A stretch of DNA of 64,000 nucleotides. Source: Streptomyces sp. 11x1 (GTDB lineage: Bacteria; Actinomycetota; Actinomycetes; Streptomycetales; Streptomycetaceae). The position numbers were made by a program, and so were the translations under genes. Positions 53,663-62,453 of the stretch are shown one piece after another; position 1 is the stretch's first letter, and each line of letters opens with the position of its first letter. The notes below the pieces were generated by a model, which had not been told where the DNA came from, ran no database searches, and saw only the letters and a list, made by a program, of their open reading frames with translations. The DNA is taken from positions 6,411,001-6,475,000 of the forward strand of contig NZ_CP122458.1 of assembly GCF_032598905.1 (NCBI RefSeq). Reading direction: 5' to 3'.

Positions 53663-54706
53663 TCACGGATCCCGGCGGACCCGGCGCCGCCACTCCTCGT
53701 CCCGCACAGTGATCGGCGCCGTCGGCGGGAGGCGCCGTGCCGTCGGCGCCTCCGAGATGTGCGGCGTCGGAGCCGTCGGCGCCTCCGTCAGGGACAGCGT
53801 GCGGAAGGCCGTCTCGATGAGGGCCACCGACGTGGCCACCGGCCCCGGCAGCCAGCCCGCGAAGTCCCGGACGTCCCGCCGCGCCGCCCCCGCGCAGTGC
53901 TCGGCGACGGCGGCCGCGGAGGGCCGGGACACCGGGTCGGCGGTGAGACAGCGGCGGATGACGTCCACCAGGGGGCGCCCGATGCCGTCCAGCACGGGTG
54001 GGGAAACGTCCGTGGCGGCGATGCGCGTGGCGATGGCCAGCGGGTTGCCGCGCCCGTACGGGTGACTGCCGGTCGCCGCGACCGCGGCGATCAGGCCCAG
54101 CGCGAACACGTCGGACGCGGAGGTGACCCGGCGGCCGAGCGCGTGTTCGGGGGACATGTAGCGCGGGGTGCCGATGAGGCGTCCGGCGGTGGTGAGGGTC
54201 GCCGCGCCCGCCGCCCGGGCGATGCCGAAGTCGAGCAGCCAGGGCCCGTCCGCGGCCAGCAGCAGGTTGGCGGGCTTGACGTCACGGTGGATCACCCCGG
54301 CGGTGTGCACGGCGTCCAGGGCGTACGCGGCGCACGCCAGCAGTTGCAGGACCGTGGCGACCGGGAGCGGGCCGTGGGTCTCCAGTGCCTGGTCGAGGGG
54401 GACACCCGGGACGTAGTGCGTGGCCAGCCAGGGCCGCTCGGCACCGGCGTCGTGGTCGACGATCGGCACCAGGTGGTAGCCGGACACGCGGCGCCCGGCG
54501 GCCACCTCGCGGGCGAACCGTTCACGGAAGGCGGGGCTGTCCGCGTACTCCGGGCGGACCAGCTTCAGCGCGACCGGCTGGCCGCCCCGGCTGCGGGAGA
54601 GATAGACGGTGCCCATGCCGCCCTCACCGATCCGGGCGTACAGGGGATACCCGGCGATCTCCCGCGGATCCTCTGTCCGCAGCGGCTCAGGTACCACCCC
54701 ACGCAT
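53663..54706 (-). CDS. Soluble Ser/Thr protein kinase, paralogue of the adjacent kinase
   Basis: 347 residues from ATG at 54706 with ggaggggg about 8 nt upstream. The kinase domain is complete: IGEGGMGTVYLS, VALK, GVIHRDVKPANLLL, DFGIARA, GTPRYMSPEHALG. It matches the neighbouring kinase almost without gaps through the domain end, including the shared DFAGWLP/DFTGWLP segment. Unlike its neighbour it stops after a 65-residue Pro/Thr-rich tail with no membrane helix or sensor domain. This suggests tandem duplication with loss or gain of the sensor part. It is divergent from the glycosyltransferase genes. Confidence 0.93.
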   Translation of the reverse strand: MRGVVPEPLRTEDPREIAGYPLYARIGEGGMGTVYLSRSRGGQPVALKLVRPEYADSPAFRERFAREVAAGRRVSGYHLVPIVDHDAGAERPWLATHYVPGVPLDQALETHGPLPVATVLQLLACAAYALDAVHTAGVIHRDVKPANLLLAADGPWLLDFGIARAAGAATLTTAGRLIGTPRYMSPEHALGRRVTSASDVFALGLIAAVAATGSHPYGRGNPLAIATRIAATDVSPPVLDGIGRPLVDVIRRCLTADPVSRPSAAAVAEHCAGAARRDVRDFAGWLPGPVATSVALIETAFRTLSLTEAPTAPTPHISEAPTARRLPPTAPITVRDEEWRRRVRRDP

Positions 54707-54851
54707 CGACCGCCCCCTCCGCTCAGCACGTCCTCGGAGGGTATCGCGGCAGGGAGCCGTCAGAGGCCGGCGAGGCAACCCGCGTACCGCCGAGGACATC
54801 TACCCGAGTGGCCCTCAACCGCACCACGGTCTATAGAGGGTAGAAGCGGGG

Positions 54852-57800
54852 ATGTCAGGGATGTACGGAACGAACGGGATTGATGGGGTGAACACGGACG
54901 TGGACCAGCGACCCGCCGTATCCGTCGTCGTGATCGTCTACAACGACGAGGCCAGGCTGCCCACGGCCGTCCGCTCGGTGCTGGAGCAGACGCTGCGGAG
55001 CGTCGAGGTCGTGATCGTCGACGACCACAGCACGGACGGCTCCTACGAGGTGGCCGCCCGCCTCGCCGCCGAGCACCCGGACCGCGTGCGCGCGTACCGG
55101 CTGCCCGAGAACAGCGGCGGTTGCGGTGCGCCCCGCAACGCGGGCATCCGGGAGACCCGGGGCGAGTACGTCGTCTTCCTCGACAGCGACGACGTCCTGG
55201 AGCGCAACGCCTGCCGCAACCTGCTGGAGGCCGCCGAGAGCACCGGGGCCGATCTCGTCTCCGGTCTCTGCGTCCGCGTCCACGTGGACACCCGCAACCG
55301 GAAGGAGGTCCCGTGGTACCCGTGGCTGTACACCCGCACCCGTACCCTCGACTCCGTCTCCGAGCTGCCCGACCTGCTGGTCTACGACACCCTGTCCACC
55401 AACAAGTGCTACCGCCGGGACTTTCTGGTCGAGGGCGGGCTGCTGTTCCCCGTCGGCATCCACTACGAGGACCTCTTCTTCTCCGCCCAGGCGTACGCGG
55501 CCGCCCGCCGCATCACCCTGATCCCCAACCGGGTCTACGACTGGAACGTGGCCGAGAAGGCGCGGGCCAAGTCGATCAGCAACCGGCGGGCCGAGATCGC
55601 CAACTTCGCGCACCGGATGGAGATCCACCGCCGGGTGGACCGGCTCCTCGCCGCCCAGGGCATGGCGGAGCTGAAGTTCCACAAGGACGTCAAGTTCCTC
55701 AAGCACGACCTGGTGCTGCATCTGCGTGACCTGCCGTTCCGGGACGCGGCCTACCGTCAGGAGTTCGCCGGACTGGCCCGCGCCTATCTGGCGTCGATCG
55801 ACCCGGCCGCGTACGACGAGGTCGAACCCATCCACGCCGTCTGCGCCTATCTGCTGCGGATGGGCGACTGGGACAACCTGCTGCCGGCCGTGGACACGCT
55901 GACCAACCGCGACAAGGTCTCCGCGCCCCTGGTCGAGCGCGACGGGCGGATCTACTGGTGCGCCGAGCACCTGCACGCCCCCGGGGAGGAAGGGGAGTTC
56001 GCGCGCCGGATCCTGGACGTCACCGAACTCGGCTACCACGCCCGACCGGTCCGGAAGCTGTTCCTGCGCAACGAGCTGACGGAGTACGAGGAGTACGAGG
56101 AGTACGAGGGGCACGCGCCAGACGCGGCGGAGGCGGGCCGGGGACGAGGCACCGGCGTCGGCGCCGGTCGGGGCGGTTGTGTGCGTCTCGCCGGGCGGGT
56201 CACCAACCCGCTCGGGGTCATTCCGGCCGACGCCCGGCTCTCCGCCTCGCTGGAGTTCTACGCCCGCCGCCCCGGCGTGCGGTTCCAGACCTTCCGGGTG
56301 CCGGTGGCCACCGTCCGGCACGACGGTCCGTACATCACGTGGCGGGCCGACGCCGACATCTCCCGGACGCTCCGACCGCTGGGCATCGTGGACGCCGTAT
56401 GGGACGTGCGCCTCCACCTCGACGTCGACGGCGAGCGCACCACGAGCCGGCTGACGGCCGCCGAACCGGGGCTGGCGGGCGGCGAACTGCCGGTCCGGCC
56501 GCGGCTCACGCGGCTGGTCGCCGACCGGGTCGAGCCGCAGATCTCCGCCCGCGGTCACCTCGCGTTCCGGCTGGTCCCCGACAAGAAGGCCACCGTCCTC
56601 GTCACCCGCGGCCTCCAGGGGGCGCCCGGCAGGCTCGCCAAGTCCGGCTACCGCAAGGCGAAGGCGCTGCGCAAGCAGGCCACCTCCGGAGACGCCAAAA
56701 TCCGCCTCTACCGCGAGGTTTTCCAGCGCATGCCGAAGCAGCGGCGGCTGGTGGTGTTCGAGAGCCACCTCGGACGGCAGTACAGCGACAGCCCCCGGGC
56801 GATCTACGAGGAGATGCGCCGCCAGGGTCTCGACTTCGAGGCGGTGTGGTCGTACACGGGCCGCCCCGAGGGGTTCCCGGCCGACGCCACCCTCGTCCGG
56901 CGCTGGTCGCTGCCGTATCTGCGGGCGCTGGCCCGCGCCGAGTTCTGGATCGACAACCAGAGCTTCCCGCTCAAGCTGACCAAGCGTCCCGGCACGACCT
57001 ACCTCCAGACCTGGCACGGCTCCGCGCTCAAGCGCATGGGCTTCGACGAGCCCGGCTGGAAGCTCAAGTCCCGCGCCGAGCAGGCCGAGCAGCAGCGCAC
57101 CCTCGACCGCTTCGACCACTTCCTGATCCGCTCGGAGCACGACGTGCGCACCCTGGCGAAGGCCTTCCGGCTGCGGGAGAAGGTGCTGCTGCGGGTGGGC
57201 TATCCGCGCAACGACGAGCTCGTCCGGGCCCGGGAGACGGACCGGGCGGACCAGCGCGCGCGGCTCGCCGCCGAGTTGGGCATCCCGGAGATCTCCGCGA
57301 TCCCGGCGGACAAGAAAATCCTGCTCTACGCCCCCACCTTCCGCCACCAGGGGCAGCGCCGCTTCACCCTCCCCTTCGACGTGGAGCGCTTCGCGGAGAC
57401 CTTCGGCGACGAGTACGTACTGCTCGTCCGTGCCCACTACCTCAACCACGTCGTGCTCCCGCCGTCGGTGCGGGGCCGCGTCGTCGACGTGTCCGACCAC
57501 CACGACGTGACGCCCGTCCTCGCCCTCGCGGACGCGCTGATCACGGACTACTCGTCGGTGATGTTCGACTACGCGCTGCTCGACCGCCCGATGTTCTTGT
57601 TCACCTACGACTACGAGGAGTACGTCCACGAGGGCCGCGGCACCTACTTCGACCTCCTCGAACGCGCGCCGGGACCGATCGTGCGCACGGAGGACGAGCT
57701 GCACGCCGTCCTGCGCGACTCCTCGCTGGACGAGCAGACGCTCAAGTACGCCGCCGCGCGGGAGCGGTTCACGGCCGCCTTCGGCGAGTACGACAAGGGG

Positions 57801-57854
57801 ACGGCGGCCCGGAGCGTCGTCGACCAGTTCTTCTCCGAGTGGAGGCGCAAGTGA
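54852..57854 (+). CDS. Bifunctional GT2 glycosyltransferase and CDP-glycerol glycerophosphotransferase
   Basis: 1000 residues from ATG 54852. Residues 22-330 form a GT2 (GT-A) domain with SVVVIVYNDEARLP, VIVDDHSTDGS and the metal-binding DSDD at 111-114. A Glu/Tyr repeat and Gly-rich linker follow near 410-440, then a beta-rich TagF-like domain. Residues 630-995 match the TagB/TagF polymerase family: WHGSALKRMG (Trp721 onward), YAPTFR, and DYSSVMFDY at 899-907 with RGTYFD further on. It probably builds a teichoic-acid-like polymer at the inner membrane face. Its stop overlaps the next start (GTGA). Confidence 0.92.
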   Translation: MSGMYGTNGIDGVNTDVDQRPAVSVVVIVYNDEARLPTAVRSVLEQTLRSVEVVIVDDHSTDGSYEVAARLAAEHPDRVRAYRLPENSGGCGAPRNAGIRETRGEYVVFLDSDDVLERNACRNLLEAAESTGADLVSGLCVRVHVDTRNRKEVPWYPWLYTRTRTLDSVSELPDLLVYDTLSTNKCYRRDFLVEGGLLFPVGIHYEDLFFSAQAYAAARRITLIPNRVYDWNVAEKARAKSISNRRAEIANFAHRMEIHRRVDRLLAAQGMAELKFHKDVKFLKHDLVLHLRDLPFRDAAYRQEFAGLARAYLASIDPAAYDEVEPIHAVCAYLLRMGDWDNLLPAVDTLTNRDKVSAPLVERDGRIYWCAEHLHAPGEEGEFARRILDVTELGYHARPVRKLFLRNELTEYEEYEEYEGHAPDAAEAGRGRGTGVGAGRGGCVRLAGRVTNPLGVIPADARLSASLEFYARRPGVRFQTFRVPVATVRHDGPYITWRADADISRTLRPLGIVDAVWDVRLHLDVDGERTTSRLTAAEPGLAGGELPVRPRLTRLVADRVEPQISARGHLAFRLVPDKKATVLVTRGLQGAPGRLAKSGYRKAKALRKQATSGDAKIRLYREVFQRMPKQRRLVVFESHLGRQYSDSPRAIYEEMRRQGLDFEAVWSYTGRPEGFPADATLVRRWSLPYLRALARAEFWIDNQSFPLKLTKRPGTTYLQTWHGSALKRMGFDEPGWKLKSRAEQAEQQRTLDRFDHFLIRSEHDVRTLAKAFRLREKVLLRVGYPRNDELVRARETDRADQRARLAAELGIPEISAIPADKKILLYAPTFRHQGQRRFTLPFDVERFAETFGDEYVLLVRAHYLNHVVLPPSVRGRVVDVSDHHDVTPVLALADALITDYSSVMFDYALLDRPMFLFTYDYEEYVHEGRGTYFDLLERAPGPIVRTEDELHAVLRDSSLDEQTLKYAAARERFTAAFGEYDKGTAARSVVDQFFSEWRRK

Positions 57855-59011
57855 TCGGCCGGGACAGGGCTGTCGTGCGGGACGAGGCCAGGGATGCCGG
57901 GCGGGACGGCGCACGGGTGTCCGGGGCGCGGGACGTCTTCCTGGTGTCCAACAGCGTGGACGAGACGGGCGGTGTGACCAGCTGGTCCCATCATCTGGCC
58001 CGGCTCCTCACCGAACGCGGCCACCGCGTCCACGTCATCGGGATCACCACCCCCGAGGACCCGCACCCCCTCGGTGAACTCCCTTACCCCACCACCCGGT
58101 TGTACGACGGCCAGCCGCCGCCCCCCGGCCGGGCGCGGGACGCGAGCATGCGGGACCGGGCGACCGTGCTGACCGGCCTGTTCCGGGCCGCGCGCCCCGG
58201 CGGGGTCGTGATCGTGACCCAGGTGTGGGCGATGGAGTGGGTGCGGCTCGCCGACACCGGCGGTCTGACCGTCATCGGGATGAGCCACGAGTCCTTCGAG
58301 ACCTCCCGCCGCTCCTCCCGCTTCCGGCGGGTGCTCACGTACTACCGGGACGTCGACCGCATGCTCGTCCTCACCCGCGAGGACGCCGACCTGTGGATCG
58401 GGGCGGGCCTCAACAACGCCTCGTACCTGCCCAACGCCGTGCCCTGGATTCCGGAGGAGCCCTCGCCGCGCACCGCGAAGGCCGTCGTCAGCATCGGTCG
58501 GCTCAGCGACGAGAAGGGTGTCGACATGCTCCTCGACACCTGGGCCGAGGTGGCGCCCCGGCACCCGGACTGGACGCTGCTCGTCTACGGCTCCGGCGAG
58601 GACGAGGAACTCCTCAGGAAGCAGTGCACGGCCCTCGGTCTCGATGGCTCGGTGTCCTGGATGGGCCGCACGCACGACGTGCCGGGCGTGCTACGCGGCG
58701 GCTCGGTCTTCGCGCTGTCCTCCCGGGGCGAGGGCTTCCCCCTCGCCCTGATGGAAGCCATGGCCATGGGCGTCCCCTGTGTCGCCTTCGACTGCGCGCC
58801 CGGCGTCCACGAGATCGTGCGCGACGGCGAGGACGGCCTTCTCGTCCGCCCCGGCAACACGGGTGAACTGGCCCGCAAACTGGACCGGTTGATGACCGAC
58901 AAGACCCTGCGCGACCGCATGGGCGACAAGGCGAGACAGAACATCCGCCGCTACGGCACGGAGGAGATCGTGGACAGGTGGGAGGCCCTGTTCACTTTTC
59001 TGGAGAGGTGA
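57851..59011 (+). CDS. GT4-family glycosyltransferase
   Basis: 386 residues from GTG 57851, overlapping the previous stop by four bases, so coupled translation is likely. The N-terminal Rossmann half contains NSVDETGGVTSWSHHLARLL. The C-terminal half has the GT4 signatures SIGRLSDEKGVDMLLDTW and SRGEGFPLALMEAMAMGVPCVAFDC, the retaining-enzyme EX7E-type site. It should transfer a sugar from a nucleotide donor to the polymer or acceptor made by the preceding enzyme. It is convergent with the ABC exporter genes across 87 bp holding a repeat fragment. Confidence 0.92.
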   Translation: MIGRDRAVVRDEARDAGRDGARVSGARDVFLVSNSVDETGGVTSWSHHLARLLTERGHRVHVIGITTPEDPHPLGELPYPTTRLYDGQPPPPGRARDASMRDRATVLTGLFRAARPGGVVIVTQVWAMEWVRLADTGGLTVIGMSHESFETSRRSSRFRRVLTYYRDVDRMLVLTREDADLWIGAGLNNASYLPNAVPWIPEEPSPRTAKAVVSIGRLSDEKGVDMLLDTWAEVAPRHPDWTLLVYGSGEDEELLRKQCTALGLDGSVSWMGRTHDVPGVLRGGSVFALSSRGEGFPLALMEAMAMGVPCVAFDCAPGVHEIVRDGEDGLLVRPGNTGELARKLDRLMTDKTLRDRMGDKARQNIRRYGTEEIVDRWEALFTFLER

Positions 59012-59020
59012 GCATCGAAG

Positions 59021-59050
59021 GAGCGCGGGGAACTGCGCGAACAACCACGA
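59021..59050. repeat. Streptomyces intergenic repeat element, copy D (right end only)
   Basis: GAGCGCGGGGAACTGCGCGA (59021-59040) and the following acaaccacga match the right end of copy C. The left arm is missing. It lies between convergent genes. Confidence 0.75.
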
Positions 59051-59098
59051 CGAACCCGCACCCGCCGAACCACAGCTCCCCCCGAGTTCTCAGGCGAC

Positions 59099-59968
59099 CT
59101 ACTTCTTCCCGCCGGTGAACTTCTCGTACTCCTTCAACACCTCGTCCGTGGGCCCGTCCAAGCGGAGCTCCCCCCGCTCCAGCCACAGCACCCGATCGCA
59201 CGTGTCCCGGATCGACTTGTTGTTGTGGCTGACGAGGAACACCGTCCCCGCGTGCTTCCGCAGCTCACGGATCCGCGCCTCGGAGCGCTTCTGGAACGAG
59301 CGGTCCCCGGTCGCCAGCGCTTCGTCGATCAGCAGCACGTCGTGGTCCTTGGCGGCGGCGATGGAGAACCGCAGCCGGGCCGCCATCCCGGAGGAGTACG
59401 TCCGCATGGGGAGCGTGATGAAGTCCCCCTTCTCGTTGATGCCCGAGAAGTCGACGATCTCCTGGTACCGCTCCCTGACCTGCTCCCGGGACATGCCCAT
59501 GGCGAGCCCGCCGAGGTGGACGTTCCGTTCACCCGTGAGGTCGTTCATCAGGGCCGCGTTGACACCGAGCAGGGACGGCTGGCCGTCGGTGTAGATACGC
59601 CCGTTCTCCACGGGGAGGAGCCCGGCGACGGCTTTGAGGAGGGTCGACTTCCCGGAGCCGTTCGTCCCGATCAGCCCGATGGCCTCGCCCCGGTACGCGG
59701 TGAACGACACGTTCCGCACGGCGTGCACCTTGCGGACGCCGGCCGCCTTCTCCGCCTTCTTGCGCCGCAGGATGCGGTTGAGCGCGGCGGTGGCGGTGCC
59801 ACGACCGGCCCCCGTGCCGTTGACGCGGTAGACGATGTCCACACCGTCGACGACGACGGTCGGGACGGGCTCGGGGGCGGCGGTGCCGGTGCCCGTGCCG
59901 GTGTCGGTGGCCTGGTCGGCCGTCCGCCGGGTGCCGGAAACGGTGGGGTTGATGATGGTGTCAGCCAC
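59099..59968 (-). CDS. ABC transporter ATPase, TagH/Wzt-type polysaccharide exporter
   Basis: 289 residues from ATG at 59968, overlapping the permease stop by 8 nt. A variable N-terminal tail of about 35 residues precedes the nucleotide-binding domain: Walker A GTNGSGKS at 101-108, signature YSSGMAARLRFS at 191-202, Walker B VLLIDEAL at 211-218, and an H-loop at SHNNKS. The signature form and the motif MNDLTGERNVHLGG are typical of O-antigen and teichoic acid exporters. With the permease it should export the polymer made by the facing glycosyltransferases. Confidence 0.95.
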   Translation of the reverse strand: MADTIINPTVSGTRRTADQATDTGTGTGTAAPEPVPTVVVDGVDIVYRVNGTGAGRGTATAALNRILRRKKAEKAAGVRKVHAVRNVSFTAYRGEAIGLIGTNGSGKSTLLKAVAGLLPVENGRIYTDGQPSLLGVNAALMNDLTGERNVHLGGLAMGMSREQVRERYQEIVDFSGINEKGDFITLPMRTYSSGMAARLRFSIAAAKDHDVLLIDEALATGDRSFQKRSEARIRELRKHAGTVFLVSHNNKSIRDTCDRVLWLERGELRLDGPTDEVLKEYEKFTGGKK

Positions 59969-60893
59969 GGCCGTACGTCTCCTCAGCCTTCCAGAAGTAG
60001 ATGAACCCGCCGACGCCCGCGAGGAGCGCCCAGCCCGCCGCGATCGCCCAGACGTGCGGCGGCAGCTGGCCCCCGTGGAAGCTGTCGATCAGCGCGAACC
60101 GCATGAGGTCGATGTAGACGGCCGCCGGGTTGCACTCCAGCAGCAGATGCACGAACGCCGGGATGTCCCTCTTGGCGAGCATGTGGTCGATGCTGAACAT
60201 CACGCCCGAGGTGTACATCCAGGTACGCAGCACGAACGGCATCAGCTGCGAGATGTCGGGCGTCTTGGCGCCGATCCGCGCCAACACCATCGCCACGCCG
60301 GCGTTGAACACGAACTGCAGCGCCAGCGCGGGGACGATCAGCAGCCAGGACGCGGCGACCGGTACCCCGAAGGCCAGCAGGATCACGACCAGCGCGGCCA
60401 TGGAGAACAGCAGTTGCTGGAGTTGCTGGAGGCAGTACGACAGGGGGAGCGAGGCCCGGGGGAAGTGCAGGGCCCGGACCAGGCCGAGGCTGCCGGATAT
60501 GGCGCGGGTGCCCGCCATGATCGAGCTCTGGGTGAAGGTCCACACGAACACGCCGGTCACGAGGAACGGGACGTAGTCCGGCACGCCCTTCTTGGTGCCC
60601 ATGAGCAGGCCGAAGATCAGGTAGTAGACCGCCGCGTTCAGCAGGGGGTTCGCGATCTGCCAGACCTGGCCGAGCTTCGCCTGGCTGTACTGCGCGGTCA
60701 GCTTCGCCGTGGCGAACGCGGTGATGAAGTGCCGCCGCGCCCACAGCTGCCGTACGTACGCGCCGAGCGAGGGGCGGGCCCCGCTGACGCTGAGGCCGTA
60801 CCGCTCGGCGAGCTGGGCCGGGGTCTCGGCGGCGGGGGCGCTTCGGGGGGTGTCCGCCCTGGTCGGGGGCGGTGCGTGGAGGACCTGGCTCAC
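59961..60893 (-). CDS. ABC transporter permease, TagG/Wzm-type polysaccharide exporter
   Basis: 310 residues from ATG at 60893. A 45-residue cytoplasmic tail is followed by the ABC-2 membrane domain with six helices. Motifs include YSQAKLGQVWQIANPLLNAAVYYLIFG, the amphipathic FPRASLPLSYCLQQLQQLL, and the last loop ECNPAAVYIDLMRFALID. It pairs with the downstream ATPase (overlap 8 nt) to export an undecaprenyl-linked polymer or glycoconjugate. It is divergent from the tetR gene, which may control it. Confidence 0.94.
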   Translation of the reverse strand: MSQVLHAPPPTRADTPRSAPAAETPAQLAERYGLSVSGARPSLGAYVRQLWARRHFITAFATAKLTAQYSQAKLGQVWQIANPLLNAAVYYLIFGLLMGTKKGVPDYVPFLVTGVFVWTFTQSSIMAGTRAISGSLGLVRALHFPRASLPLSYCLQQLQQLLFSMAALVVILLAFGVPVAASWLLIVPALALQFVFNAGVAMVLARIGAKTPDISQLMPFVLRTWMYTSGVMFSIDHMLAKRDIPAFVHLLLECNPAAVYIDLMRFALIDSFHGGQLPPHVWAIAAGWALLAGVGGFIYFWKAEETYGRG

Positions 60894-60959
60894 ATCCGCT
60901 GCTTTCGCTAGTGAGGTCGCTGGTGGGGGGCGTCCCGCGTGCTCGGCCGCGCTGGTCGG

Positions 60960-61060
60960 GCTCTTACGGCGCCCTTGCCCTGCTCTTACGTCGGGACGGG
61001 ACCGTATCGTCGCAACGTGAGCCTAAGTCGATTCGACGTCGGAACGCAACCGTTTCGTCG
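60960..61060. promoter_or_regulatory. Two sets of direct repeats between exporter permease and TetR genes
   Basis: GCTCTTACG occurs at 60960-60968 and 60982-60990 (22-bp period). ACCGTATCGTCG at 61001-61012 is repeated as ACCGTTTCGTCG at 61049-61060. GTCGATTCGAC near 61027 is nearly palindromic. The divergent arrangement suggests operator and promoter sites, possibly for the adjacent TetR protein. Confidence 0.45.
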
Positions 61061-61081
61061 TCGCGGCCTATGCTGTGCACC

Positions 61082-61720
61082 ATGACGACGAACGCCGACC
61101 CCTCCGAGGGGCAGCCGCCGCCACGGCCGCGCCGCCGGGCCCCCGCCGGGGCGGCCGTGCTCCGTGAGGACGTGACGGAGGCGATCCGGGCGGCGGTCTT
61201 CGAGGAACTGGCGGCCGTCGGCTACGCCCGGATGTCCATCGAGGGCATCGCGCGCCGCGCGGGCGTCGGCAAGACGGCGGTGTACCGCCGCTGGCGTTCC
61301 AAGCTGCACCTGGTGCTGGACCTGGTCTCGGCAGTGGCGGTCCAGGGCCTGCCCATGCCGGACACGGGCTCGCTGGAGGGCGATCTCCGGCTGCTCTACG
61401 AGGTCACGTCCCGCGCGCTGCGGCACCCGGTGGCCGGCCAGATCATCCCCGACCTCCAGGCCGAGGCCGCCCGCAATCCGGAGATCGCCGAGGCGATGCA
61501 GAAGGCGCTGAGGGAGGGGCAGCAGAGTGTGGCCACGGGGATCGTCGCGGCGGCGGTCGCCCGGGGCGAGGTCCGCGCGGGCGTGGACGAGGACCTGGCC
61601 CTGGACGTGATCTCGGGCCCGCTGTACTGGCGCTCGGTGGTCGTCCGCGCGCCGAAGCTGCCGAAGGGCTATCTGGAGAGCCTGACGCGGGCCACGGCGG
61701 GGGCGTTGCGGGCGCTGTAG
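61082..61720 (+). CDS. TetR family transcriptional regulator
   Basis: 212 residues from ATG 61082; an in-frame ATG at 61070 is possible, and neither has a clear ribosome binding site. A basic, Pro-rich 25-residue tail precedes the TetR DNA-binding domain, with helix-turn-helix MSIEGIARRAGVGKTAVYRRWRSK. The C-terminal ligand domain (TetR_C type) includes LQAEAARNPEIAEAMQKALREG. It is divergent from the polysaccharide exporter genes and is a candidate regulator of them; the ligand is unknown. Confidence 0.9.
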   Translation: MTTNADPSEGQPPPRPRRRAPAGAAVLREDVTEAIRAAVFEELAAVGYARMSIEGIARRAGVGKTAVYRRWRSKLHLVLDLVSAVAVQGLPMPDTGSLEGDLRLLYEVTSRALRHPVAGQIIPDLQAEAARNPEIAEAMQKALREGQQSVATGIVAAAVARGEVRAGVDEDLALDVISGPLYWRSVVVRAPKLPKGYLESLTRATAGALRAL

Positions 61721-61767
61721 GGGCGGAGGCCCGGGGGCGCCGGAGCGAGGCGACACGACTCGAACGC

Positions 61768-61831
61768 GCCGAAGTCCGAATGCGCCGGGGGCCGGTCGTG
61801 CCGAAGTCCGAATGCGCCGGGGGCCGGTCGT
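61768..61831. repeat. 32-bp tandem duplication
   Basis: Two exact consecutive 32-nt units start at 61768 and 61800 (beginning GCCGAAGTCCGAATGCGCCG). A degenerate third copy continues to about 61860. It lies between the tetR stop and the lipoprotein gene and may form structure in the transcript. Confidence 0.85.
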
Positions 61832-61946
61832 GCCGAAGCCAGGCCGCGCCGGGGACCGGAAGCGCCGGAGATCGAGCGCGCCGCGGACCGAACGTTCCAG
61901 CGGCGGATCGCGTCTTAGTCACAGCCGCTCAGGAATGGGGGTCGCC

Positions 61947-62444
61947 GTGACTCTCTTATGCTCCCGTGTTCGTTCCGTGCTCCTCGCCGCCACGCTGATC
62001 GCGGGGACGGCGGGGACGACCGTCGCGTGCGACGGCGGGACGTCCTCGGAACCGAAGGGGCGAGCCTCGCCGAAGCAGAGCAGCACCACCGCGGGGACCC
62101 CCATCACCTGGGAGGAGCCCTCCTCGTACGTCTACACCCTCACGTCGACCTCGATGGTCCTGGCGGGGACGTTCCGGGTGACGGTCCGGGACGGCAAGGT
62201 GACCGAGGCGGTCGGCCTCGACGAGGGCAGCCGGTCGGTGGTGGAGCAGGGGCCCGACCGCATACCGAAGATCGGCGACCTGTTGGACATGCTGGAGAAG
62301 GCCTGGCAGGAGCAGGCGGACACGGCGGAGATCCAGTACGCCCCCGGTGGGCATCCCGCACGGATCACCCTGGACGTGGACGAGAACGCCATCGACGACG
62401 AGGCGGAGTACGTCATCAGTGGCTACAAGCCGGGTGCGGGCTGA
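61947..62444 (+). CDS. DUF6174 family putative lipoprotein, contains a TTA codon
   Basis: 165 residues from GTG 61947, chosen because ggggg lies 6 nt upstream; the ATG at 61935 has its G-run in the wrong place. The N-terminus VTLLCSRVRSVLLAATLIAGTAG leads to a lipobox-like TTVAC, so membrane anchoring is likely. The domain SSYVYTLTSTSMVLAGTFRVTVRDGKVTEAVGLDEGSR through PARITLDVDENAIDDEAEYVISGY resembles DUF6174. Function is unknown. Codon 4 is TTA (61956-61958), a rare leucine codon requiring the bldA tRNA in Streptomyces, so expression may be development-dependent. Confidence 0.78.
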   Translation: MTLLCSRVRSVLLAATLIAGTAGTTVACDGGTSSEPKGRASPKQSSTTAGTPITWEEPSSYVYTLTSTSMVLAGTFRVTVRDGKVTEAVGLDEGSRSVVEQGPDRIPKIGDLLDMLEKAWQEQADTAEIQYAPGGHPARITLDVDENAIDDEAEYVISGYKPGAG

Positions 62445-62453
62445 GAACGAGGG

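Noticed and set aside
56080-56110. CRISPR-like direct repeats
   Set aside because: These are short in-frame codon repeats inside a gene with no spacers; no CRISPR array is present in the window.
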